A DNA stretch of 64,000 nucleotides from Flammulina velutipes (taxonomy: Eukaryota; Basidiomycota; Agaricomycetes; Agaricales; Physalacriaceae), in assembly GCA_011800155.1 (NCBI GenBank), contig CM022369.1, forward strand, positions 248,001-312,000, in the 5' to 3' direction. Of this stretch, positions 1 to 10,186 are shown in pieces. The position numbers and the translations under genes were made by a program. Within the stretch, counting starts at the first letter, position 1. Each line of letters starts with the position of its first letter. The notes below the pieces were generated by a model, which was not told the origin of the DNA, made no database searches, and saw only the letters and a list, made by a program, of their open reading frames with translations.

Positions 1-1597
1 CGACATCGACACTCTTCCTGGATCTTCGACGACGACCACGGCTGCTTTGGAAGCTTTCTTGGATTCAACGCCTGATATATCCTTCGTTATTATTACCAGC
101 AGCCTTATCAGCATCGAACCCTCCCGTCGCACCCGCGCCTCCATCGAAGAGATACACAGGGCATGCAAAATACGCAACATTCCCGTCAACACCACGGACA
201 TACCAGACCTCTGCGATTTCTCCTTCACCTCGTCACATCGTTTCGAAGACCCAGTAACGGGCGAACGCTCCTCCCTGCAAATCGGAGTAACGACGAACGG
301 CCAAGGTTGTCGACTAGCTGGGAGGCTCAAACGGGATATCGTCGCAAAGCTCCCTAGAGATGCTGGCTCCGCGGTTCGTAATATTGGGCAGATGAGGGCG
401 CTCGCAAAGGGAGGACCAGACGAGTCGGAGGATTCGTTCGAGGAAAGCGGGGTGACCACCCCAAACCGTCCAGTCCCACTTCGGAGTTTACAGGAAACGG
501 CCGTAGAGAGTTCACGGAGGAGGATGAAATGGGTCGCGCAGATCAGCGAGTATTGGCCGATCTCAAAGCTTGCCAGCCTTACACCCCAGGAAATACAACA
601 AGTTTTGGAGGGCGACAGCGGGGACGATCCCATGTCTATCACAGCTCCGCCGCCTTCGATGCATTCTCTCACACTTCGCCAACCCGGTCGTATCCTCCTC
701 GTCGGTTCGGGTCCTGGGCACCCATCTTTGCTCACGCAGGCGACGCACAATGCATTGACGAAGCATGCGCACCTCGTCCTATCCGATAAACTCGTTCCGG
801 ATGCAGTTCTTGCCCTCATCCCAGCGGGTGTCGAAATCCGAATTGCCAAAAAATTTCCAGGAAATGCGGATGGGGCTCAGAATGAGATGATGGAAGCCGC
901 CATAGAGGCTGCTAAGCGGGGTCTTACAGTCGTCCGAGTATGTGCCCAATTTATCTCCGTCCAACATCTATTAACGCGACCTTTGCAGCTAAAGCAAGGT
1001 GATCCTGTCGTTTATGGAAGAGCAGGGGAAGAAGTGTTATACTTCCGCTCACGCGGCTTTGAGCCCATCGTCGTTCCAGGTGTCAGCTCCGCACTCGCTG
1101 GACCCACATTTGCTGGCATCCCAGTAACTCAGCGCGGTGCAGCCGAATCGTTCATGGTGTGTACGGGCGTTGGCAGGAAGGGGAAAGATGTTGTCCTGCC
1201 GGGTTACGAGAGGGGACGGACGCTTGTCATACTCATGGGCGTCGCTCGTTTGAAGCAAGTCATATCGACGCTTACTCTAGCCGAGTGCGACAGGCGAGAC
1301 GGACCTGCCTACCCATTGCACATACCTATTGCCCTCATCGAACGAGCGTCGATGCCCGACCAGCGCGTCATTGAGTCGACATTGAAAGATATCGAGCAGG
1401 CATTAGAGAGTGTCGGTGAACAGCGCCCTCCGGGCATGCTCGTCCTTGGATGGGCCATTCCTTCTTTGTGGAACGAGGGTGACGTGACGGTACTTGAAGA
1501 GGATGATACTTGCGACGAAGCGCGAATACGGCGATGGCTTGGGCCTGACAGTTGGCGTGTGAGAGAGGGAATCTCTAGCGATTGGGATTCGATGTAG
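1..1597 (+). CDS. MET1: Uroporphyrin-III C-methyltransferase with Met8-like N-terminal part (siroheme synthesis), 5' end outside window
   Basis: The frame is open from position 2, so the start codon lies upstream of the window. The first part (to about base 360) resembles the Met8/CysG NAD-binding precorrin-2 dehydrogenase region. After a variable linker comes an SAM-dependent tetrapyrrole methyltransferase domain from about base 690, with the motifs GSGPGHP, GDPVVYGRAGEE and VVPGVSSALAGP. The family methylates uroporphyrinogen III to precorrin-2 on the way to siroheme, the cofactor of sulfite and nitrite reductase. One intron is clear at 938-988 (GTATGT...TTTGCAG); removing it joins GLTVVR to LKQGDP, the conserved order. 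It is 51 bases long and has no stop in frame, so an unspliced reading adds 17 residues. The stop is TAG at 1595-1597. Domain assignment is secure; the exact split between dehydrogenase and chelatase roles is inferred from family knowledge. Confidence 0.9.
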   Translation, partial: DIDTLPGSSTTTTAALEAFLDSTPDISFVIITSSLISIEPSRRTRASIEEIHRACKIRNIPVNTTDIPDLCDFSFTSSHRFEDPVTGERSSLQIGVTTNGQGCRLAGRLKRDIVAKLPRDAGSAVRNIGQMRALAKGGPDESEDSFEESGVTTPNRPVPLRSLQETAVESSRRRMKWVAQISEYWPISKLASLTPQEIQQVLEGDSGDDPMSITAPPPSMHSLTLRQPGRILLVGSGPGHPSLLTQATHNALTKHAHLVLSDKLVPDAVLALIPAGVEIRIAKKFPGNADGAQNEMMEAAIEAAKRGLTVVRVCAQFISVQHLLTRPLQLKQGDPVVYGRAGEEVLYFRSRGFEPIVVPGVSSALAGPTFAGIPVTQRGAAESFMVCTGVGRKGKDVVLPGYERGRTLVILMGVARLKQVISTLTLAECDRRDGPAYPLHIPIALIERASMPDQRVIESTLKDIEQALESVGEQRPPGMLVLGWAIPSLWNEGDVTVLEEDDTCDEARIRRWLGPDSWRVREGISSDWDSM

Positions 1598-1745
1598 GAT
1601 GTACCACATTGTTTGGAAAATATTTCTTTTTTCACTATCCTGGACCGAAAACATTGATGACACGAGAGCATGAGTATTCCGGAATAGAAATTGTGCATCG
1701 AAATAAGTAGTGATAAATGAGTAGGTACATCGCATCTCCACCAAA

Positions 1746-3804
1746 CTATGCATGGTGTTCAATGCTTGTCTTCTCCGAATTCTGCTCTTTGGGCGTCAAA
1801 CTCGGAGACTCGGATCCGAGTTTCTCATTCAGAGCCTTTTCTATTTCCTGGTTGCGGCGTCTCACAATCTCTTGTGCACGGAGCGCAGAGGAAGGACCAA
1901 GGAATATACTCTTTTCACCCTCGAACTAGACGGAGTATTGGTGTCAATGAATGGAAGGGATGTATTGTACGGAACACTCACGATGAGATCAATATCCTCG
2001 AGAGTCTGACCGGTGGTCTCAACGTAGAAGAAGTAGGTGATGGGGATGAACGTCAGGTTGGTACAAGCCCAGACGACATATGTTTTCCATGCGATTGACT
2101 CGATGGCTACTGGTGTGACCATTACAACCAGGAAGGTGAACAGCCAGTTGGTGGTCTACACTGCATCAGCCGAAATCAAATTTTGAATCAAAAGACGCGA
2201 CGTACAGTAGAAAGAGCTGCAGCTTTGGCACGAATTTGAAGGGGGGCAATTTCTGCCGGGTACAACCAGGGAATTGCGAGCCATCCGACACTGAAGAAGA
2301 AGTTGAACAGACTAAGCGAGATGTCAGTATGTAGGAGAGTCGTCGAGAAAACGTTATCTTACAAGAGGCAGACGGCGGCGACATAGCCTTTGCCTTTGTT
2401 CCCGACATCCTCCGTCATGGCAGCCAACAATACCATGCATACCGTTTGCCCCACTGCTCCGAAAAGCATGAGTTTACGGCGACCGAGACGCTCGATGAGA
2501 GGGATCGGGACAAGGGACGACAAGAAGTACGCCAGTCCATTAAATCCACTAAGAAGCAAAGATAAGTCTCTTGACATTCCTACGCTTTTCTCGAAGATCA
2601 CCGCTGTACAGATGGGTGAGAAAGATATAGCGGACGATGAGAAAAAGAAGACATACGCGCATAGTAAGTGATCAAGTTGATGCCGGATAGCTGTTGCATC
2701 ATCTGAGAACCGCAGCCAAGGACCACACGATGGAAGAAGCGCTGGTCACCATTGCGGAAACAGTCCTTGAATGAACTAGTGCCAGCTGCCCTTTCGATTC
2801 TGATTGCTTCCAAGATGAGTTCGAGTTGAAGATCCTATACAAAGGGTCAGGGATGGAAATTAAATGGGAAGCCCTAGTTTTACCGTGGACTTGGACCGTT
2901 TTTCCACAGGAGAGGTGTCGAGCATGTAGATAACCTCGCGAGCCTCTTCGGTTCTTCCTTGATTTGCCAGCCATCGTGGACTTTCGGGAAGGAAAGATAC
3001 TAAGATGAGGGTGACAACTGCGAAAAGAACTTGAAGGGACTGATGAGAATATTAAATCTCGTTAGCCAGATGGATGCGCAACGGGGACGTACGAGTGGGA
3101 AACGCCATTGCCAGTCAGTCAAGGTGTTCCGGAAGCCATAATCCACCCAGTATGCTAGCATGACACCGAAGATGTTGACACCAAGTTCGATACAGACGTT
3201 GCGCCCGCGGTTGTGGGATTTGCTGGTCTCAGAATGCCATACAGGGATTGTGCTCGTAGTCATACCATTGCCAATGCCGGCTGTAGGATAGTAAGTAGAA
3301 GAATTAAAATGGAAGTATAATTTTGCTCACTAACGACACGACCAACGATCAATTGAGGAAGACCATAACTCATGAACTGAAGAATGGCCCCAATGGCGAG
3401 GATAATCATGCCAAAAAGGATACCGCGCCGACGACCAAGGATTTCGCCATAGAAAAAGATCCCCAGAGCGCCCGCTGCACAGCCTATCTCATAGATGGCG
3501 ACTGTAGCGCCTTGAAGTGTAGAATTTGTCGTCAAAGCGGGGAACTGGTCTTCGAACGGTCGACCAGTCAACAATCCACCCAGGACACCCTACGCCCGAG
3601 TCAGAACACCGACAAATGTCTTATCTTAATATTCACCTGGTCAAAACCAAACAACAGGAACTGTAACGAGCATTAGAAGGGCGGTTAAGAAAATAATTCA
3701 TAAGAACGTACGCCTGAGCCGCAAGCTAAGGTTATGCCTCGGAGTAGCCAGAGTGCCGACAGGTTGTTCGTTGCAATAGAGAACGGTTGGCCGAAGGGCT
3801 TCAT
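1746..3804 (-). CDS. MFS sugar transporter (hexose/lactose permease type)
   Basis: This is a 12-helix plasma-membrane sugar porter of the major facilitator superfamily, about 550 residues in roughly nine exons. Signature motifs appear in order: FLLFGFDQGVLGGLL in the first helix, LGRRRG in the helix 2-3 loop, FLPESPRWLANQG in the central loop, QQLSGINLITYY at the start of helix 7, ERLGRRKL, PWLYPAEIAPLQIRAKA, and ETTGQTLEDIDLIF at the C-terminus. The first coding exon (3804-3712) gives 31 residues. The second (3660-3637) is only 24 bases and encodes FLLFGFDQ. The last junction joins DLIF to EGEKSIFLG; the tail then runs to a TAG at 1746-1748. An upstream in-frame ATG at 3885 exists, but 3804 fits the usual short N-terminus better. 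The substrate cannot be read from the sequence. The gene diverges from dihydroxyacetone kinase. Confidence 0.9.
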
Positions 3805-5576
3805 GATCGTCGTGTGGAGATAGAGATGTGGGTCCCACCCCCATGGGACGCGTCTTAAAGCGATCGAAGTTGCGAACAAGTTCAATCAATTAGGAACAAC
3901 ATCGGACACATAAAATGCCGTTTTTCCCACGCTTTTTGTGTGTTGAACAAGATCTCGGAGGAAGTAGAAGCCCTACTAGCTCATTCTCGTGTTCTTAGTT
4001 AGGTACTGTGGATCGTGAAGTACATACGATAGTGTGGCGGAGTTCCGAACCAATTGAGTGGGAATATCATGTGAGGCGCAGACTGTCGACGAACATACTT
4101 GTGCCACGGGCTAATGATCGACTCGGCTTTCCCCACATGCATCGTTTTCGAACAAGAAAGGAAATTCATATTTACAAAGTCCTGCCGCCGTAGAAAACGG
4201 CACGGGAAAAACGGTGTCCGCCTCCAGAGAGCGTAGCGGCGTGAAATGTCGGTGTGATGGTATTAGCTGTGGCGGCACCCGTGCGCGCGCCGTAGAATAC
4301 TACCACGCCGGTTTGAAGATCCGCTGGTGTGTCCGTTTATGAAACGGATTCACTAAATCAAAAAGCTCAAGGGACTCTAATCCATGGTCAGTTTCAACTC
4401 TCCCAGCCTTGACCCTATAGATCTAGAGTATATGTGGTTACAAGCGGGTCTGCATTGTGTCATCTTACCGTTGTTGACCGTGGGGGGGTCACTTCCTTCT
4501 TCAAAGCCAAGCTACCATTTTCAAACGAAGCACCTATGAAATGAGATTAGACTCGGGGTATGACTTTATGACGTTCCTTCAAAACCTTAGCTTATCATCC
4601 TCCCCCACCCTCGATAGTTACATGACACTGACCACGTGTTCTACGATTTTTCAATGGCCCGCTTGAAGCAGCCTGGGACCTACAAATAGGCTGTTGTTTT
4701 ACAACCATTTACATACTTTGACGGATCTTTCACGTTCCCAACTATCGATGGTGAGCTATCTGCAGTAGTAAGCCATTAATCTCTTGCTGGACGCCAGAAA
4801 TTCTACCTCGTCAGACAGAAGACCATCAAATCATTGATCAATGACGCATCACACATGGTGGCGCAGTCCAGTCGTGTCGCCTTTTCAGCTGTCAGCGACA
4901 ACTTCGCCGCTCAGAGTAAAAATATAATCTACTACATGTCAGTCTTCAATATTTTTCTCGCAATACTTTGTCGGGGAATATAAGACGTCAAATTTGATCA
5001 CTGCATATCATGAGATGGAAGTTGGACCAAATACTTCATTCAACGTAGATACTTACTTGAACTGGAATCTCCCAATGAATCCCGTATTCCATCGGCACTG
5101 TGAGTCGGCGTAGCTCATTGGCGCATGAGTCTTCACTGAGAGGAGAAGCAGTATATAGGTCCATTTCTCCAACAATTATATCACACATATACAACAATAA
5201 ATTAGTGCCAGATGCAGCGCAAACACGAACCACGAAATGCTCCTATGTGTACATACATGAGGTGTGGCGTATAACTCAAAGACCCGGGGCCTTAAAAAGG
5301 GACTACATACTGCCGAAGCGGAAGGAAGTTGGCCACCTTTGAATACGAGTGCAATAAGTACCTACGGTCGCCACGACGAGGAGACTTGAACTTGCCAGAG
5401 ATTGATGAATGACGCTCTTTATAAGGTCGGCAGCAGACGGCCAGTGGATACTTCAAGGTCAAGTGTCATAAAGTGTTCACTCTGTGGAGAGAAATCCGTC
5501 TGTAGCCGGTATAAAAACGGTCCGGGAACCGTAATGTCCGCAAGTAAATCTATCGTTATTCTTTCCGTAGACCATC
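3805..5576. other. Intergenic region between sugar transporter and DHA kinase
   Basis: These 1.77 kb hold only short frames without family resemblance or sensible splice structure, so I read them as regulatory or neutral DNA upstream of two divergent genes. They contain GC-rich boxes such as CGTGGGGGGG near 4480 and CCTCCCCCACCC near 4600, which resemble binding sites of Mig1/CreA-type carbon-repression factors, and a CACGTG at 4633-4638. These sites are matched by eye only; such motifs occur often by chance. Confidence 0.4.
5510..5517 (+). promoter_or_regulatory. TATA box of dihydroxyacetone kinase gene
   Basis: TATAAAAA lies 60 bases before the ATG at 5577, a suitable distance for a fungal TATA element with a short leader. 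Confidence 0.5.
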
Positions 5577-7795
5577 ATGTCGCTACAGAAGCATCTCCTC
5601 AATTCCTCGTCGACGCTCGTTGCAGAGTCCCTCCAGGGTCTTTGTGCCGTCAACCACCAGCTCGCATTTGATCCGGAAAGCAAAGGTAAGTTGGCATACC
5701 TGGCAAAAGGATTGACTGCTTAGCATTCGCAGTCGTCTACAGAGCTTCGAGAGATTCATCTAAAGTCGCTATCATTTGCGGCGGAGGATCTGGTCATGAA
5801 CCTTCGCATGCAGGCTTTGTCGGAGAGGGAATACTCGCTGGTACGTTCAAGCCCCGTCCGCCGGACGGAGATTGATCATAGATAACAGCGGCCGTGTGCG
5901 GAAACGTGTTCGCTTCTCCCAACTCAACCCAAGTCCGTCGTGGCATAGACCTTGTGGATAATGAAGCTGGGTACGTGTAAATAATTGTAGCAATCTCTCG
6001 TAGCTGACGTTTCCTCAGGACCCTTATCGTCGTGAAGTAAATACATTCCAAACCGGCATTTGCTACTTTTCGAGCTTACAATCACAGAAACTACACTGGC
6101 GACGTTCTGAACTTTGGCCTCGCGAAAGAGCAGTATGCTGCGGAACAATCCAAAACCCCTGCAAAATTCCTCGTTGTTGGAGATGATGTTGCTGTGGGAC
6201 GAACTCAAGGCGGTATCGTTGGTCGAAGGTGCGTTGGCCCGCAAATGTACTGTGATCTGAGCTGACAGATACTATAGAGGTTTGGCCGGTGTTGTTCTCG
6301 TGTACAAGATTGCTGGCGCCCTCGCAGCCAAGGGTGGTAGCTTAGACGATGTCTACAAGGTCGCAGAATGGACAGCATCCAACATTGGAACGATTGGTGT
6401 CGGTCTGGAACACTGTCACGTACGTTTACTCCCAACACAAGTCCTCAATCATCTACTGACCTCGCATAGGTGCCCGGAACCGCTACTGGAGAAACACACC
6501 TTGCGGCCGACGAAATTGAAATCGGTCTAGGAATTCACAACGAGTCGGGTATCAAGCGCCTCAGTCCTGTCCCTCCTCTTCGCGAACTTGTTCCCCAGAT
6601 CCTCGACTTCATCACGTCCACTACGGATAAGGAACGTTCATATCTTCCCTTCAAGAGTGACGGAGCAGATGAGGTTGTTTTATTCCTCAACAATCTGGGT
6701 GGCCTTAGCGAGCTCGAGATCGGCGGTATCGTCAACGCTGTCAATACCGAACTTGCGACGCGTAAAATCAAAGTCGCCCGTGTCATTGCTGGCACTTTCA
6801 TGGTATGTTCATCTTCCATGACCATCACTTTCGACTATGACTGACTTGTTGACCAGACCAGTCTCAACATGCCCGGATTCTCCATCTCACTGCTCCTCCT
6901 CCCTCGATCAGGCGAAGCTGGAGCTCCCACATCCGGCGAAATACTTTCTCTGCTTGACGCCAAGGCAGATACGCCCGGGTGGAAGTGGACTTCCCCGCAA
7001 CCACCTAACGCGTCCTTCACCACTGCGCCAGCAAAAGCTGAAACGGCGACTTCATCGTCACACCGAGTTCTTACCGTGCAAAACCCTGATGGGCTTATCA
7101 CCGCACTGAAACGCGCATGCGAAGCTCTTGTCGCTGCTGAACCGGAAATTACGCGCATGGACACTATCGCTGGTGACGGTGACTGCGGTACGTCCACTTA
7201 TGATTTTCTCCCTCTTACTCTTTTCTTACGACCCGTGTTCCGCAGGCTTGACACTGAAGGCTGGTGCCGAGGCTGTTATGAGCCAGATCAGCAGTGGCCA
7301 GATCAAGGGAACGGACGTAGGCAATGTCATCGTCTCAATCTCGAAAATAGGCGCGCAAGACATGGGTGGCACGAGTGGTGCCCTATACTCGTACGTTTTA
7401 TTTACCTCACGCCTTGAACATATGCTGACCAGCCTCCTAGCATCTTCTTCTCTGCTCTGGCACAGGGTTTACACGCCCATGCTAAATCCGATGCTATCAC
7501 TGACGACGTCTGGAAGCAAGCCTTGACGGACGCCCTCTCCAAGTTGTACACTTACACCCGAGCGCGCCCCCCATCCCGCACTCTGATCGATCCATTAGCG
7601 GCGTTCATCACAAACCTTGGTCAAGGGTTCACATCAGCGGTCAAGAGCGCTTCAGATGCTGCAGAGCACACCAAGGATGTCGATGCTAAGGCAGGCCGAA
7701 GCGCATATGTAGACACTAGTTTATTGAACAAGGAGCGTGTCGCTGATCCCGGGGCTTGGGGCGTACACACCATCTTGCAGGCATTATTCCAATGA
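5577..7795 (+). CDS. DAK1: Dihydroxyacetone kinase (DhaK + DhaL domains, ATP-dependent)
   Basis: The enzyme phosphorylates dihydroxyacetone with ATP in the cytosol, in glycerol and methanol-derived DHA use and in DHA detoxification. The spliced protein is about 585 residues, the normal length for the single-chain eukaryotic enzyme. The N-terminal DhaK domain shows [24 protein letters not shown], and GLEHCHVPGT, where the histidine after the cysteine matches the residue that binds DHA covalently. The C-terminal DhaL domain shows [13 protein letters not shown], whose aspartates hold Mg-ATP, then [13 protein letters not shown] and DPLAAFI. About nine short introns are needed; the first joins DPESK to [11 protein letters not shown]. 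The start at 5577 ([12 protein letters not shown]) is the first ATG in frame; the stop is TGA at 7793-7795. An AATAAA-like signal follows at about 7803. Confidence 0.95.
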
Positions 7796-8193
7796 GACAT
7801 GTAATAAAATAGTGAATGTACTTATGTATACTACAAAAGAATGTCCTAAAGTGATCAAATCGTCTGAAGACAAGTCCCCATGCAAATTTAGAGAAATCTT
7901 CGCCAGTCCTTTCTGTGAGGCCTTGAGGACTGCGCCGTCCCGGACTTCTCGAGGTATTTCTCCCGCGCGTAGCTCAAAATTTGGTCGTTTGATAATCAGC
8001 GGCTCTCATTAGGGAATAAAGAATGACTGGGGCATATTCGTTATAGTCGGAAAGAATTGAGCGCAGTTGAGAGAGATCCGTGACATAGAGTTTGTTGTGT
8101 GGCGAACTGTTATTATAGAGATTGTGTTTGTAATGAAAGTAATATGGCCTAACCGATAAAATGCGAGTACGGGTATCATACAAACCAATAATC
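7796..8193. other. Convergent 3' region
   Basis: This AT-rich stretch lies between the stop codons of two convergent genes. It holds 3' untranslated sequence and no gene that I can support. Confidence 0.5.
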
Positions 8194-9419
8194 CTAAAGA
8201 GGCGTCGAATCGTCCTCATCCGATTCATTAGAGGAATCTCCTCCCTCCTCATCTTCATCGCCGTCTTCCCGATCAGCTCCATCATCACCACTTACATCCT
8301 TCGCATGGGTAGGACCAGCGCCAGGGATAGATACAGGCACCTTCCCAGTCACGTCGGACGGCTTCAGAGGCGCCTGCACTGGTAGTTGCACTGACGGCGG
8401 GCTCGCAGAAGGTGGAGATATGGGAGGTTGAGGAATGCCGTCGTCGAGGCCTTGCGCGTCCATCGGTATGGCGATTGGTACAGGAGCTTTTCCGACAACG
8501 TCTGAAGGTTTGATAGGCGCTTTGCCAACAACGTCCGAAGGCTTCACCGGCGCCTTTCCAACAACGTCCGATGGAACCTTTCCAATGGCATCCGATGGCC
8601 TGACTGGGACCTTCCCAATGACATCCGATGGCTTGACTGGAACCTTTCCAAAAACATCTGAGGGCGTCACTGGGGCGTCGATAGGAAGCGTAGGTGCCAA
8701 TCGGACACCGAACGGTTGGATGGGAGGCTGGACCGGGGGCGAGGCGGTAGGAGAAGGGATGGAAGGGGTATTTGGTGGCGCAGGTGGTGATGGTGCAACG
8801 CCGGTTACGGCGGCGCCGGGTGGACTAGCGGCGGATGGCGTATGCGGGTTGAGCGCGCCTGAGATCGACGCCACTACACTCGACATCTGTGCTGCTGCTT
8901 GTTCGACAGCGAAGTCGTTGGATGCACCGTCCTCAGACTCGACTGAGGCTCCCTGAACAGATGATGGACAGAGACCATCTATGACTTTCCCGACAGCAGG
9001 AAGTGTAAAGACGGTATGAAGAAGCGGCCCCAAAAGTGAGGAAAGCCCAGGTGCTAAACCTGACACGAGACCTCCAACAACGTCCTCACAGCCTCGCCTT
9101 TGGATCGTCGTGGGATACGACTCTGAAGCGCGTGTTGAGACACAGGATACAGATTCATAGAAGAAATACACGTACCTCCTTGCGATGGAGACCGGGCGAT
9201 ATGCGTGTCATGTTTGGGTTGAGAAGAGTCTTCGATCTCTGAGCGTGGCAAGGAGAATGAGCCGCGGCGAGACGCGACATGGTGATTGCTTGACGACGCG
9301 GACAAGCCAGTGTCTGCGTGGTGCGAATCGCCAGTGGGCGCAGCCAGGGTAAGACTGGACGACGAGGAGGATATGGCGAGAGAAGCAAACAGGATAGACG
9401 AGCTAGACGGAAGTCTCAT
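8194..9419 (-). CDS. Secreted proline-rich protein with 11-residue tandem repeats, function unknown
   Basis: The protein (about 390 residues) is not one I recognise. It starts at 9419 with a clear signal peptide: MRLPSSSSILFASLAI, a serine run and cleavage probably after LTLAA. An intron follows the codons for SPSQG (GTACGTG...CTTCAG), rejoining at ESYPTTIQRRGCEDVVGG. The middle has a hydrophobic stretch (VSGLAPGLSSLLGPLLHTVF), two cysteines, then a long Pro/Ser/Ala-rich region. At 8479-8667 there are six degenerate copies of KPSDVVGKAPV, with one more copy nearer the C-terminus. The tail is very acidic (DGDEDEEGGDSSNESDEDD) and ends in STPL. No GPI signal or catalytic motif is seen. A cell-wall or extracellular matrix role is only a guess. 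The reverse strand is also open through the repeats because of base composition. Confidence 0.75.
8479..8667 (-). repeat. Coding tandem repeat, about 33-base unit, six copies
   Basis: On the minus strand the copies read TPSDVFGKVPV, KPSDVIGKVPV, RPSDAIGKVP, SDVVGKAPV, KPSDVVGKAPI and KPSDVVGKAPV. Copies three and four are shortened by one and two codons. The whole array is 189 bases (63 codons), so length changes by whole units would keep the frame. Confidence 0.9.
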
Positions 9420-9534
9420 GTTCGTAAAGGCAAAATATTGGGAAAGGCGTGGATAGCAATGCGATAAGGATAGCAAGATGTAGATGGTGGGGGGAAGGTA
9501 AGAGGCGTAAAGACTCTCGGAAGAAGCGCGTCCG

Positions 9535-9542
9535 TATTTATA
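9535..9542 (-). promoter_or_regulatory. TATA box of the secreted repeat protein gene
   Basis: On the minus strand the sequence reads GTATAAATACG, about 116 bases upstream of the ATG at 9419. It is a strong TATA match in the expected direction. Confidence 0.5.
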
Positions 9543-9622
9543 CGCCTGCCAGGACCAAACAACACCAATGTATGTTTTGGGTCTGCGCCACCTATGCCCA
9601 AATCTGGCGTGGAAGGTAGTCA

Positions 9623-9943
9623 TCAAATTCCCCGGCCTCGGTATTCCATTTCCCAGACTTCTTCTTCGCCGAATGCGTGTGGCCTATGACGGCGCACAGG
9701 ATCGTTCGCATCCATTCTGGCGCCGAGCAAAGCAGATTCCCAGACGGAGCTGAAAAACTCTCTAATGGAAACACCCATACAGGATGAAAGCAGGCACCAC
9801 ATAACGGCGGCGACTCTATCATCAGAAATCAGAAGATATTAGAATCTCTGGAGTAGCCATGCTCACAGCAACAAGACGAAGACAAGCATGAGGAGGATAA
9901 GCGACGAAAGCCCGTCATCGTAATGCTTCGCTGGCATTGGCAT
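9623..9943 (-). CDS. Small one-helix membrane protein, 89 residues, function unknown
   Basis: Two exons give an 89-residue protein. Exon 1 (9943-9867) encodes MPMPAKHYDDGLSS and the start of a hydrophobic helix (LILLMLVFVLL). A 51-base intron (9866-9816, GTGAGC...GATGATAG) follows. Exon 2 (9815-9623) completes the helix (VAAVMWCLLSSCMGV) and then encodes a charged tail ending in EVWEMEYRGRGI. The splice is supported because it yields one continuous transmembrane segment and an amphipathic tail, while each exon's unspliced frame stops or loses sense. I do not recognise the family. The topology (short N-terminus, one helix, hydrophilic C-terminus) suggests a small ER, mitochondrial or plasma-membrane protein. 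An upstream start at 10105 in the same frame is possible but less natural. Confidence 0.6.
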
Positions 9944-10186
9944 GTTCAGGGAGAAATATGCAGTAAGACGTAGAGAGCGTAGACACCAGAGGCAGAACCA
10001 GCTAGAAGATGGAGTGTCACTGTTTGACGTTGGACGTTGAATTAGAACGTGACGGCGAAGCGTCGACGGAAAAAGGAAGGCTAACATCAACAAATAAGGA
10101 TTCATACGGACCCATAATGGATAAATCGGTAACTAAATCGTATCTACTTGTATCTTAAATTCTTCGATCTACACTGCGTGACTATT

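Noticed and set aside
3686..3885. ATG at 3885 as start of the sugar transporter
   Set aside because: It adds 27 residues with no match to the usual short cytosolic start; kept only as an alternative.
8435..8956. Plus-strand frame of 173 codons
   Set aside because: It is the antisense of the secreted repeat gene; its regular pattern only mirrors the 33-base repeats.
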